Notes under the pieces: generated by a model | The model's database searches: none | Told to the model about the DNA's origin: nothing | Seen by the model: the letters and a program-made list of their open reading frames with translations, nothing else | Made by a program: the position numbers and the translations under genes | Shown here: piece by piece, positions 1-16,897 of the stretch | How the letters are laid out: every line of letters starts with the position of its first letter | Numbering within the stretch: the stretch's first letter is position 1 | NCBI GenBank assembly: GCA_028583405.1 | Contig: JAPTMU010000161.1 | Coordinates: 89,501-153,500 of the forward strand | Direction of reading: 5' to 3' | Length of the DNA: 64,000 nt | From: Pogonophryne albipinna | Taxonomy: Eukaryota > Chordata > Actinopteri > Perciformes > Artedidraconidae

Positions 1-5180
<5,180 letters not shown>

Positions 5181-5250
5181 AATCTAACTATTTACAATAT
5201 TGAACATCAGAACTTTCAACCAACTATTCATTATAAATGTCAAGACAGTG

Positions 5251-5640
5251 TCAAGGTCTTTGTCTGTCTTCCAAGACAGTGGGTCTGGCTGCTGTGAAGA
5301 TGGGGGTGATGGTGCATGGGCTGCTGTGTAGGTGGGGGGTACAAGTGCTATACGAGACCTCCACGAGACCTCCTTGCTGGCTGGGTTGAAGGTGATGGCT
5401 GTGGTGGAGCCTTTGTGCTGAGGTGTATCTTGACCTGGTGGCAGCCGCAGTTGGAGGTGGAGGCAGCTGTAGTGATGCTGGTCTGCTGGTCCTTGGTGGT
5501 GATGGCTCTGGTGAAGGCCCTTGAGCCACAGTAGATCTTGATCTGGGGGCCGGCACAGATGGATGTTCTGGCTGCTGGATAAACACCGCCTGTGGGCCAC
5601 TAGGCCCAGGCAGCTGTGAAACATCTCTGTAAAACAAATT
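5251..5640 (-). other. proline-rich open segment of unknown nature
   Basis: After TTGTTTTACAG (minus strand, near 5630) the frame reads DVSQLPGPSGPQAVFIQQPE, APRSRSTVAQGPSPEPSPPR and SLQLPPPPTAAATRSRYTSA. It has an internal imperfect duplication of about 105 bases (AGATCAAGATCTACTGTGGC / AGGTCAAGATACACCTCAGC). No domain is recognised and a second frame is also open, so coding status is doubtful. Confidence 0.2.
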
Positions 5641-5757
5641 AAAATGTAGGACAATAATTACAACTAATTTAATTGAAATAAAGTTCAAGTAAAATGTTGC
5701 TCAAGCACAAATAACAATGCACACATAAAAAGAAAGTTTGGGAGGTTGGAGAAGGAG

Positions 5758-5941
<184 letters not shown>

Positions 5942-5989
5942 ATTTCCAGTTACTTTACATTCAGTATAAAATCACAGACACACATATAC

Positions 5990-7360
5990 AGAGCCGGCCC
6001 GACCCATTAAGCGACATAAGCGGCCGCTTAGGGCCCCGCAGCTACTAAGGGGCCCCTTAGCAAAAAAAAAAAAAAAAAAAAATGTCTTCTTTTTTTTTTT
6101 AAATAAAAAAAATATATAAGTACACCGTCGCCGTGATAAGTATGTTTAATTAATTGTGTTAATATGCCTAGATTGCCTACTCTCAAAGTCATATATAATA
6201 TTATTGAGTCAATAATATAATACATTAACCGTGCTTTACCTGAACCTCATCATGACACAAGAGAGGACGGCAGGATTGTAATTTCCCGTGTTCAGTGAAT
6301 GCAACAGAGGCAAGACACCAGACCAAACAGAGAGTTGAATGGAAATAAACATCTGTCTTATTGGCTGACAGGTACCTATCCTGTGAGCTGTGACAATGTT
6401 TAAAATAAACTGTCAGTCGGACTCAGAGTTTTTAAAGATGGACATAAGAAAATAAATTCTTAAAAAAGACGACAATTCTCAAGTGGTGGCTCACACAACA
6501 ACCCCAGAGCCACCACTTGAGCCAGGTAAACAAGGTATGTAAATGTCAGTAAACTTCCAAGTTATGCAAACATGTAAGCAAAGCATAAATTACAGCTACG
6601 TTGACGTTACTTTGAATCGCGGGGGTAAGCTAAACCGTTAGCAAGTAGCTATAGCTAGCCAGATATATTAAATAAACACTTTGTCATACAATCTAAATGT
6701 AATGTTTTTTGGCATTACCTGGTGATTTCAAAGAAAGCTCTCTGGGAAATGTTGACTTACTGTTCGACATGAAGCTAGAAGCTACCTTACAGTACACAGT
6801 TGATCCGGAGTCCTGTCAGTTAAAGTGTTTCATAGTTAGCTTAGCTAAGCATCAACCTAGCACTGAAATATATGGATGTTATGTGACAGTATTTCTGAGA
6901 AAAAGTCAGCTGAAATGGTGGCATAGTTGCCACTGCTTTACGTGTCAACAGCATGTTTGAACGTATTTGCAGCAGTAAATGTGGCTGTTTGGCCACTGAC
7001 GTTGCCATAACAACACCTGACTTTAAATGTGCAACCTCTTTTTGTGACAGATTTTTGCAAGAAATTATAATTCTTCTGAATTATATTCCTAATGACAGCT
7101 AGTTTCTATGTGAACATTATGAGATGGACAGCCAGAGAGAACAAATGAAAAACAGTTATGAAATACTATATGACAAAACAAGAATAGGCTACAGTTTAAG
7201 TGATTTGTAAAATATCCATAAAGAAAAATCTGTTTACAGTTCTGTTTCATATGTGTTGAGAGCAAGCTGCAACTTTGAACAGAACTCAGGCTATGACTCA
7301 CATTCTGCTGTTGATTATTGACTTTGAATGGCACACTACTTTTCATATTGCATTGTGGGA
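5990..7360 (+). mobile_element. decayed hAT-type element (tentative)
   Basis: Starts at a CAGAGCCGGCCCGACCC word (about 5990) of hAT-terminus type, followed by AAGCGGCCGCTTAGGGCC and a poly-A/poly-T block (6062-6117). Fragments such as ATGGACATAAGAAAA at 6438 resemble the MDIRK start of ZMYM1-like transposases but are stop-ridden. No right end or target duplication is seen. Confidence 0.35.
6478..6521. repeat. perfect 15-bp hairpin
   Basis: CTCAAGTGGTGGCTC (6478-6492) and GAGCCACCACTTGAG (6507-6521) are exact inverted copies with a 14-base loop. The hairpin sits inside the decayed element described for 5990-7360. Confidence 0.9.
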
Positions 7361-7395
7361 TAATTTGAGTCTTCTCTCAGAGAAGACTCAAATTA
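7361..7395. repeat. 35-bp palindrome at an element junction
   Basis: TAATTTGAGTCTTCTCT, a single C, then its exact reverse complement: two 17-bp arms around one base. It lies exactly where the GGCCCACCC-rich left end of the transposase-bearing element begins. Confidence 0.92.
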
Positions 7396-10300
7396 TTATG
7401 GTCCAGGCCCACCCAGGCCCACCCAGTTTTGTCATTGGCCCACCCTGAGAAAGCTTCGGTGTAATTTTTTATTTTTTAATTATTATTATAAAAAAATGTA
7501 TTCACCCATTGAGAATATCCAAGAATTCAAAGTGAAATTCAAGTGAACATATATCGAGTTGAATTAATGTTGTATGTGTTATCCTCTGAACCAAACTCAT
7601 TTACGGTAAAAACTGATTGTTGGTTCCGACGCGCGCCATAATAACGATAATAACGTGAGAGAAGCAGAGAGCTATACCTGCAAAATAAATGATGGCTCAA
7701 AGGTCACTTATGAACTTTGGTTTTAAAAAAAAAGCCAGACTGCAAGAAGAGCCCCCACTGCCCTCATCTAGCAGCGATCCAGCAGGGCCAGGCTCTCCGA
7801 CTCAGACTAGTCCGGACTAGGAGACTGTTACGGCCGCTTGCTCCACGGCGCTAGCAGTGCTCCCTCCCGCTCCTGGTCGTCAGCAGCATGAAGCAGGTGT
7901 TCCCGTTCTGTCTGCAATTGATGAACCGCCTTCACAGCCACAATTGAAGAAGTTCCCTTACACACTTAATTATGGGAAAGCAAGGTGCTTCTCATCGAGG
8001 TGGTATGGAGATTTTCCTTGGGTGGAATATAGCACAAGTACAGACGTGCTTTTCTGCAAAATGTGCAGACATTTCCCCAGCCCAGGAGCTGAAGGTGCAT
8101 TCACGAGGGATGGCTATCAAGACTGGAAGCACCTGCGTAAGTCTTTGGAGAGACATGAAAAAAGCGAGGCCCACTGCAAGTCAATGAGCAGGTTTGAAGG
8201 CTACAGGGGAACCCACAATTCAGGTAGGGGGAATGTTGTTGACCAAATGAACCAGGAGGCACATGATCATGACTTTATAGAAAGAAATCGGAAGCATCTT
8301 AAAGTCGTCCTTGATATTGCGCTGTTCTGTGACAAACAAGACATCTCTCTACGTGGACACAGGGAAACCAAGGAAGATCTTAATAACGGTAACTTCCTTG
8401 AATTATTTGAATTCATGTGTAAATATGATCCGGAGATCAAAGCTCGTCTTGACGAGTTGCCCAAAAATGCGACCCTATTGAGCCCTGAAATGCAAAATGA
8501 GTTGCTGGAGTCAGCCGCCTCCTTATTATTGCGTAAAATAAAAGTGGAGGTCTGTGAGACACGGGGTACATATTATGCGCTCATGGCAGATGAGTATAAG
8601 GATGCTTCCAAGCGCCAACTCGTTGCTGTTTGTGTGAGATACATTCACACGGGGAAAATAAAAGACCGCGCAATCGGCTTCATGGACACAAGTGACCTGA
8701 GTGCAAGGGGAATTTCAGACAAAATATTACAGATCATCGAACCACTGCAACTTGATTTCTGTGCGCTGGCTTCAGTTTTGACGGGGCCTCGGTTATGTCG
8801 GGCAAAAAGGGAGGTGTGCAGACGATTTTAAAACAAACTTTTCCTCATGCTGTCTACGTGCACTGTAATTCACACAGATTAAATTTGGTTCTCTGTGCAT
8901 CATCAAAAGCGTCTGGACACGTTGCCACATTCTTTGAAACAGTGAACAGTTTGCATAGTTTCATGACAGGCAGTAGCAGACACGCTCGCTTTATAGAGGT
9001 ACAGAAAGAGCTGCATCCAGGACGCCCCTGTCTAGAACTTGAGCGGTCTGTGGACACGCGCTGGAGCTCCAAAGCTGGATCAGTGGACAAAATATTAACA
9101 TTACTTGATGTAATCCTTGAAGTGCTTGCTGAGTATGTGGAAAGCAGTGGCCAAACAAAACTTGAAGCCCAGTCCCTGCTCCAACAGATACAAACCAAAA
9201 AAATCATATTTTTGCTTGTCACATTTGGTAAATTATTTGAAACGAGTGATTTTGCCACAAAGGGATTACAAAGCCCAACACTGTCAGTCTCTGAATGCAT
9301 TGACCTAATCGAGGCACTAAAAGACAGTTTTGCACAGTATAGAGACAAGCCAGTGTGTGCTTTTCAACAAGTGATGAAGCTAACAGAAGAGCTTATGCAA
9401 AAACATGGAATCACGAGCTGGGACATCATAGCGGGGAACAGAGAGAGGAGGCTCCCTGCCAGGCTCACTGGATCTGTGGTCACAACTAGTCTGGGAAAAG
9501 CAACAAGTGTGAGAAATGATGACGACCTAAAACGCACCTGGAATGACATACTCGACAGGTAAGAATACATTATTACATGATAGCCTAATTTATTGACCTA
9601 ACATTATTTATTTATTTGACACATTCCATAGCTTGTGTTTTATTCTGCACTTTCCTGCACAACTCTTTAATGTAATAACAATTTGCATAATATCACTTCT
9701 TTCATTAGGCTATTCTTCAATGTAAATATTTCTATCCAATAGTTTAAGCTCTCTTGTCTTGCAGTACCCTAGTTTGCTCTTACTGTATTTATTATCATTA
9801 TCATTTGCTATTTACTGTATGCATAGCCTACTGTATAAATAGCCTACATTTGGCTATAGACTATCCTAATTGTGATTGGTTTCCCACAGGCAGCTGACAG
9901 AGCTCGACGCCCGTTTCCAGGAGGACCAGTATGGAATAATATTGAGCATTTACATTTTACACTCAATGTTATCAGCATGTGTATCACTTTCCATATTAGC
10001 TCTTAGGGGGCTCTCTAGCTTTACCTTGAATGCACTAGAGCTGTTCATACTATATTTATTAATATAATATGATAATATCTGTTCAATATCAATCTGTTAT
10101 CTGTTCCAACCTATTGTTGCTGTGTGTGCAATAAAAGAGTTACATAACGATGCTTGGCAATGGGCATTATTATATATTATTATCATGGCCGTGGGAAGTA
10201 GGGGTGCTGAGGGTGCTGCAGCAGTCCCTGGTGGAGGACAGGGAATCTGCACGTCCACAAGATTAAATGGAAATATAATACAAAAAACACACATGTTCAG

Positions 10301-10576
10301 CCTTGATGTAACAACATTCATAATTAAGTAAAGATAACACCCTTTTCACCCCAGTTACATTTTCCATTTGCCCTGTAAGTGATGAAAGTGGCGGATGTTG
10401 GCTTATCAGGCGCCCGCAGCTCACTGCCAAAGGGCAAGTGAGCGTGGGAGCAAGAGAGAGAAAGGGTGCACCGCTACCGGCGGGGATTGTTGTTCGCTTC
10501 TGATGCGCAGAAGAAAAATCTGGCCCACCCTAATTTTTACAGGCCCACCCTAAAGTACATTTCTGGCTACGCTACT
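7396..10576 (+). mobile_element. decayed hAT-type transposon carrying the ZMYM1-like transposase
   Basis: The right end, TTCTGGCTACGCTACTG (to 10576), is the inverse of the CAGTAGCGTAGCCAGAA type of hAT terminus. Both ends carry GGCCCACCC words: several copies at 7405-7445 on the left, and 10523-10552 on the right. An exact left end and target duplication could not be fixed, because the left boundary runs into a palindrome (7361-7395). The transposase occupies the middle. Interior 10188-10440 looks like further repeat DNA. Confidence 0.6.
7689..10067 (+). pseudogene. hAT-type transposase (ZMYM1-like, TTF zinc finger), broken
   Basis: Reading from ATG at 7689 (MMAQRSLMNFGFKKKARLQE), the frame meets a TAG at 7818-7820 and then stays open to about 8760. 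It includes a TTF-type zinc-finger region (LNYGKARCFSSRWYGDFPWV, VLFCKMCRHF, HEKSEAHCKSM) and a DUF4371/RNase-H-like part (YYALMADEYKDASKRQLVAV). A one-base frameshift near 8757-8763 moves to the frame that continues DGASVMSGKKGGVQTIL, HAVYVHCNSHRLNLVL, up to 9558. There a donor (CTCGACAG|GTAAGA) and an acceptor (TTTCCCACAG, 9889) define a 331-bp intron. The next exon gives RQLTELDARFQEDQYG and then degenerates. The C-terminal hAT dimerisation region is absent. Two lesions plus the missing end make it inactive. Confidence 0.85.
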
Positions 10577-10639
10577 GCTTCTCAGAGGTATATTGTTAGG
10601 CTCTCAAAAAGCTACTGGAGTGAACCCGCAATACTGAAC

Positions 10640-11260
10640 ACTATAGGAACGGAGACTGAAGTTATGTTGAACAAAAAGGTTTATTTCCAAACAAACAGGG
10701 TCTTTGGGGATAGGCTTTAGCAGGGGACAGAGCAGGAGAGATATAATCCAAAACACAGGGGATAAGGGAATCCAAAAAGCCAGGGCCAGGGAATGTACCA
10801 AGAGCTGGAGCGGAGGTCAGAATCCTGGGATCTGGGGTGCCGAGAGAGCAAGCTGAACCAGGGGAGCGAGGGAACACGGAGGAACACAGCAGGAGGGAAG
10901 GTGGCTGGGCGCGGCAGGCAGAGGAGCAGGTAAGTTGGTCATTGGACGGGGAGAGCACAAGGTTAGAATTAGCAACAAACACTAGAGATCAAGTTTTAGC
11001 TAGAAGCTAAGTTAGCCGAGACGTTTTTAACACTGGTGGTTAGACAAAGAACTGGCCAGTAATGGATGAGGGAACCGGGTTTATATGCAGGTGTAGGTGA
11101 GTAGTTGCAATCAGGGTGACGAGCAGCAGGTGTGGAGGCGGGAATCCAAAAGTAGGTCAGCCACGCCCAGCCAGGAAGACAGACACACAGACAAAAACCA
11201 ACACAGAGGGGAAAAAGAGGGAGGCAGAACTGTGGATCCTCACATATTATTTGTAATCAC
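10640..11260. repeat. probable decayed retroelement-type repeat (tentative)
   Basis: Purine-rich, GC-richer DNA (GGTTTATTTCCAAACAAACA, repeated GGGAATCCAAAAA, GAGCAGGTAAG, GGTTTATATGCAGGTG) resembling multi-copy fish retroelement leaders. No ends or ORF are visible. It has the look, in opposite strand sense, of the T/C-rich solo LTR at 12688-13105, but I cannot align them by eye. Confidence 0.3.
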
Positions 11261-12680
11261 ATTCAGACAACACAACAAATGAAATGAATACAGCAGCCAT
11301 GTGAGTGATCGCATACAGAATGATTTGGATCATCCTTTGGATCCTTCTTTTCTTTAAGGTTTAACATTTAATCCTTATTAGATGAAACTCATGACATTAA
11401 CCTTAATCTTCTGTGTCAAATTGAGTCTGTGTACTGTGACACTTGTTTGATATTATTATGGTCACACCAATAACACAGAATCTCTTCATCACTACATTCA
11501 TCATCAAAGTTATGATTTATTTGGTCTTATTAGATATGTTATCTAAATTAACATCTTTACTTCAAGAGAAAATCAATACTGGTTGATTACTTGTTTCATT
11601 CAATAATTAAACACACAAACTGCAGCACATTATTTGATTTTTCTTTTTTACATTTCACCTTAACAAACATATTTTCAGCTTGATGAGGAATTGGAAAAAG
11701 AGGATTTGATTAATCTTGACTGCTTGTTTCTTCAAATACTAAAAGGAGAATAGAGCACTGCCACTCCACATCACAAGTCCCTTTTCTGTCACATTGACTG
11801 TACAGAGATCATTTGTGTGATGACCCCATGGGGTGCAGTGCAATCACCTCCTGGAGGCGGCATGTCTCCTGCAGAGGACGGAATTAGTGTTCATGAATAG
11901 CCTGCGTTGGTTCCTCTTTTCATCCTGCAGCCACAGGAGATGAGGAATAAGCTGTAATGAGACAAGATTGGAAAAAAAGGAAAATTGGTTTTAATTCTCT
12001 GAAAATAGGAGGAGGGAGGACAGCAGCGCTCGGTAAAGACCCAAAGTATTAAGCCATGAAGTGAAAGGACAGTAATGAGAGGACAGCTGGAGGAGAAGGA
12101 AGGGGTAATGTGAAGCAGTGGGAGCTTTTCTTCTCCCAGGTGGGAGGTACTAAGAGATGGAGCGTGGCTAACATGGGGGCAGAAACTATTGTGTTTGGTC
12201 AGAGTGGGTACAGTAGCTGTCTGACAGGCACGTTGGAAACATGTTTCCTTATTCAACAGTTCTTAGTATATCTTACAAGAGCTTATTCCAAGATTGTCAT
12301 ACTTTCTCCTACAAAAGTCCAGCAACAGGCAGCTTCCATTCTGGATATGTTTGGACCTCAAGAAAAAAAAACAGTTTTCATAATTGATTGTACTGGGGTG
12401 GTTGAGGAGAGGTGTTTGTTCTTTTTTCCTGTGCAGTGATCACATCTACCATGTCTACTGTGGCGGTCTGTTTGAAAGACACTATGTGGACGCTGGATAT
12501 TCACACACACTAAAAGTATAGTCATGATTTCACTCGGTTGCTGAGTGGTTCTCTTGTGAAGGCTACGTTTTGTCACTTGCTTTGTGGCTGTGTGCATTGG
12601 GTAAAGGATTTGTAAGAGAGGATTGAAAGCGTCTATGAAACCTCCTAGCTGAGTAAGTGTTATTTCTTAATCTTGTTTTA
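11261..12680. other. no gene recognised
   Basis: No convincing exon or mobile element. 11820-11970 is GC-richer (CACCTCCTGGAGGCGGCATG) than its flanks and could be a noncoding conserved element; this is a guess. Confidence 0.5.
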
Positions 12681-12687
12681 CACAAGG

Positions 12688-13105
12688 TGTCACGGTTTTA
12701 GTTTTGTGTGTCTGGTAATGGGTTTTGTTTTGCTGTTCTTTTCTCCCTGTGTTTTCCTCCCTGTCGTTAGTTTCCCTGGTGTGTCTGATTGTCTGATTGT
12801 GTTCACCTGTTGCCCTTGTGTTTCTCCTTCCCTGCCCGGCTGTTTCTCGTCTCGTGATTACCCCTCCCTGTATTTAGTCTTGTCTCTTCTTGTGTTCGGT
12901 GTCAGTTCATTGTTTGTCTTTCCCTTCATGTCACGCTCCATGTTTGTCCTTGAAGTTTTGGTCCTGGATTATTTACTCGTGCTCCCCTGTTTTGGTAATG
13001 CTAAGTTTGTCTCTTGTTTTCTTTTGTCATCGGCTTTTTTGTAAATTAAAGCTCGCTTTTTGTTAATACTGCATTTGGGTCCTACCTTTTCCACGCACCC
13101 TGACA
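12688..13105. mobile_element. solo-LTR-like element with 5-bp target duplication
   Basis: A 418-bp segment begins TGTCACGG and ends CCCTGACA (TG...CA, with TGTCA/TGACA exact inverted ends). It is flanked by CAAGG (12683-12687) and CAAGG (13106-13110). The plus strand is T/C-rich. An ATTAAA (about 13045) stands about 60 bases from the right end, which would fit a polyadenylation signal of a plus-oriented LTR. No internal retroviral or Gypsy coding region is present, so it is best read as a solo LTR. TIR elements with 5-bp duplications are an alternative. Confidence 0.65.
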
Positions 13106-13110
13106 CAAGG

Positions 13111-15700
13111 GGTCTCTCCTTGGTTCACTTAGTCTGGAAAAGAAAATCCCAAACAATGAGGAAAGAAGTTATAGATCAGACTTGAGATGTACTGTGGTAA
13201 ACAGAAGCTAGGTCATTTTCCTGTGAAGCATTTGGTTCCTGTTGGTGGTGGTTTAAAAAAGGCTCTCCTATATAATAGTTTATTGCTTTCAACTGCATAC
13301 AGTCTTTTCAAAATGTGTTCATCTTCACAGGAAACAACTTGGATAGGTTTAGAAAGAGATTGTGTTTTGAGAAAGAAATGAAGGAAGAGTTAAAAAATGG
13401 CCATGATCCAAGCAAGATCTCCCCTGGTTCATTTTGGCATCACAAAACGTTACATGTGTGCAGCTGACATCAAACTAGTCCATCAATTATTGGTAATTTG
13501 AAATAAACTCAAAGATGGGCTTTGGATGAAGATAGGTAAGAAGTAGGGAGAGGCATTTTGAGCCCTTGGCCTTATGGGAAGTCACAGCAGGTGTGATCCC
13601 ATCTCAAAATGGTCCCCTGTGTTTAACAATAATGAACACTTATTACAAAATACAGCTGATGAATATAATCTATTTTGACTGTTGGCACGAGAGAAAAATG
13701 TACGGGACTACAAGATTCATTTTCAGGGTGAATACTGAATGTCATGGCAACGCATTCTACAGTTGTTGAGAGAAATCACAAAAATCAAAACAAATGTCAA
13801 CCAGATGGTGACGCTAAAGGAAATCCCAGGGATCAACCAAGTCTATAGGATTCATCTTCTGACTGTCAATGATCTAATAGTTGTTGATATTTCTAAAACT
13901 CAGTTGTTAGGAAACAACATTGTTTTTAAGATAATAGCTAATTCTTTGCAATTGTAGCTGATTAAAATGGAGAAAAACATCTGTCTAAATATTTATGTTC
14001 ATGTGGTTTGGGCAATGTCTTGCTTTTACAATGCTGTGTAAAATCTAGTTCCTCTAAGCTACAGCGGGAAAGACAGAATGTGGAGGACAGAGAGGTAGAG
14101 AACGAGATGGTACTAAGAGAGCTGCAATTTTCTGTCGCAGGAAAAAGAGAGAGCAAAGAGGCTGATTGGTGAGAGAAAGACTGGGAGGAGTGGAAAATGG
14201 ACTGAGAGCCTGCTGTAAATGGCACATATAACAGATTCATTTTCACATGAGTGGCTCGGAAAGCAGCAAAGAAACTGACAAAGAGGGTGCAAGAGTCAAC
14301 AATCATTATGATGACAGGAAATCACATTTTTGTTTTGTATTATCTCTGATGGTGCTAAACTGCGATACTTGTGATTTAAAAAGCCTTGTATCGCCACTCG
14401 AAGGACAAATAAAGTATTTCAAATTTAAATAGATTAATGATGTTAAAGCTTCTTCCTTTTTTTTACCATGTTTTTTACCATCTTAGGAAGTTTTTCAGCC
14501 GGTCTGAGTTTAACTCAACGCTGTGAATGCTCTCTCATGATTGCCTGTGATTGTGATGCGAAGTACACTGATTCTGAGCTCTGAGCGTGATTAGTTGTGA
14601 TTACTTTTGTAACACAAGAACAGATGACACAGCTCTGTCATGATTATCATAAGGAAGAAACTTCTTGTACTCAACAAATCTGTTGCTAAAAATCCCCAAA
14701 GCCCACCAAACAGCCAGCCATGAGAGTCCGGAGAAGGTGTGATCGTCTTTGACGCGGTGTTAAAGAATAGATGTCATCGTACAGATATAAATAACCTAGA
14801 CCAGAACTGTACGTCAGGAATTCAGATCCCTGTCTGAGTACATATAAGGGGCATATTGCACGAGGAACACAATTCATGACTTCAGACACTTCACTAAAAA
14901 TCAGAAACCGAATCATCTAAATGAGTTGTAGGCCTCTTCTGAGCTCCCCAATTCATTTTGGTTATAAGCTGATTTAATGTCAAAGTATTGAAGAATACGT
15001 ACCATGTATTCATAACATCGAGTGTAAGAATTATTGTATTAAACCAACTTTTCTAAACATGACAGACGCAGGGTCATCTTGAAGCCCCTTTCATTTTGTT
15101 TTATATTTAATAATCAAATCCCATTATGACAAACTCACTGCCACACCGTGAGCCTGGGTGTGGGGGAAACTTCTGAAGCAATTGGAAACAGGACTCAGAG
15201 AGACACGAGGAGAGCTGGAGCTTTGATGTCAAATTTGCTTTGGTATCTGGTGGTGCGAACATAAACAATCTAAAAAAATAAGTTGCAAAAGGGGTAAAGT
15301 CAAGGGATCCCCAACGTGTCATTCACCTTGGGACTGTCTGAAGCTGAGTTTCCTGGCAATACATTTGATTATGACGGATAACTGAACGGACCTGAGGGGT
15401 ACAGACCAAGGGGACAGTGACACTTTTGGTCCCTTCACCTGCAAAACATTACTCAAAGGGACATATGTAGCAACCAGGAAAAAGCTCAAAAGAGCTATAA
15501 TTCTAAAATAAATGTTAATAGACTCAAAACAACTGCAGAAAGAAACAAAAAAAACTTCAAAAAGGGATTTATCATCAATAAATGGAGACCGAATAACACA
15601 TAAGCTGAAGTACATACAGTAGTTCAACAATATTACCTTATATGGCACCTTTGGAATTCTAGAGAAAGTATTCTGCTCCGGAACTCCGGAATGTTCCCGA
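13111..15700. other. no gene recognised
   Basis: AT-rich DNA upstream of the coiled-coil gene. Any 5' exons of that gene should lie here, but I could not identify one with confidence. Confidence 0.5.
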
Positions 15701-15832
15701 CACATGAACATGGAACTCTGCTGGATCTCCATACCAACGGAGGCCTCTCTGCTGTTCATTTCACACAAACCTACTGGAGAGAGAGCATTAGAAAACATAC
15801 AGAGACAAAAAGTTCAAATTGTGAACACTAAC

Positions 15833-16803
15833 ATGTCTTCTAGACAACACCTCATTGCTGAGATGGAGCTTGTCCATACTTTATCTAAACTGACCCCAGA
15901 GGAGAGAAAGGTGGAGGTCAGAAGGCAAATGTATGTGGAGCTCAAAGCAGTGGAGATGGAGCGCAGACAAAGAGCTGCTCTGGAGACCCTGGCAAAAAGC
16001 GAGAGGGACGGAGAAGAGACTCAAAAAGTGACAGAAAGTCTCCAGAAAGTAAACATGGAGATAGACAGGAGAAGGCAGGAGGCCCCAAAGGAAAGACGGC
16101 AGAACCAGTTGAAGCAAGAGAGGCTTCAGTGGCAACAGGTGATGCTGAAGGAAGTCAAAAGCCCAACTCACAACTTCCTCGCTCTGAATGAAGAGCAGGA
16201 GAAGAGACGAGAGGAGGCTGACATCCTGACCCCCGACCTGAAGTCACCTGAGAGAAAGAAGAAGACTCTCCACAACAACTGGGTTGCAGAGAAAGAAATG
16301 CACAGTAGGCTTGTCGTTGATGATGCCACCTATCTCCTCTTTGCTGCCAAACCAAACCCAAAGTCTTACGGTATGATGGGGTGTTACTTTTTCAAATTGA
16401 ATCCATTAAACTGAAAAATCTTTAATTAAATGTATTCTCTCAACAGATTTCACACAACTGTATTAAGTTTACGTTATGTCTTTACATGTAATCCAATACC
16501 CCACACGCCTGTCATATCCCTCTACTGTGGCCTTGTATTACATTTTTTATTAACATGCAAGTTCTTTTATCTTAAGGAAAAACAGCTGAGGTCAGAGAGA
16601 CCCTGCAGTCCATGCAGAAGGACAGACTCTCAGTTGGACACTGGGTTGGAAAGTACCAGCAGAACCACGAGAAGAAGCGGGAGAAGAAGCGGGAGAAACG
16701 CCGGCTGAAAGCAGAGGCTCAACGCGAAGAATACATCGCCTCCAAGAGCCATGGCCCCCAGCAATCCCTGCTCGATGAACTGTTGGACTGGTACGTCTGC
16801 TAA
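15833..16803 (+). CDS. unrecognised coiled-coil, charged two-exon protein
   Basis: Exon A (15833-16370) and exon B (16577-16803) splice at TACG|GTATGA and CTTAAG|GA in matching phase, giving about 254 residues. Exon A is rich in Glu/Lys/Arg/Gln with heptad-like spacing (LSKLTPEERKVEVRRQMYVE, MERRQRAALETL), then a less helical end: NNWVAEKEMHSRLVVDDATY. Exon B reads GKTAEVRETLQSMQKDRLSV, HWVGKYQQN, a KKREKKREKRRLKAEAQ basic helix, and ends LLDELLDWYVC. An in-frame upstream ATG at 15704 would add 43 residues, but the one at 15833 (AACATGT) starts the coherent helix. The 3' half is duplicated downstream (next entry). I do not recognise the family and assign no function. A real gene is supported by the long ORF, splice phase and preserved duplicate. 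Confidence 0.6.
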
Positions 16804-16897
16804 AACAACTGCCTAAAATCCACTTTCTAACAGATTTCATTTTGTTGTTATTGTTATTTACCTTGTTTCTTTGTTTCCTTTACTATTTTTTCTTTAG

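Noticed and set aside
7857..9562. ZMYM1-like protein as a domesticated host gene
   Set aside because: It has an in-frame stop, a frameshift and a missing C terminus, and lies between hAT-type ends.
12673..13044. Hydrophobic, Phe/Val/Leu-rich 123-codon ORF resembling a membrane protein
   Set aside because: It lies entirely within the T/C-rich solo-LTR-like element; hydrophobicity follows from base composition.
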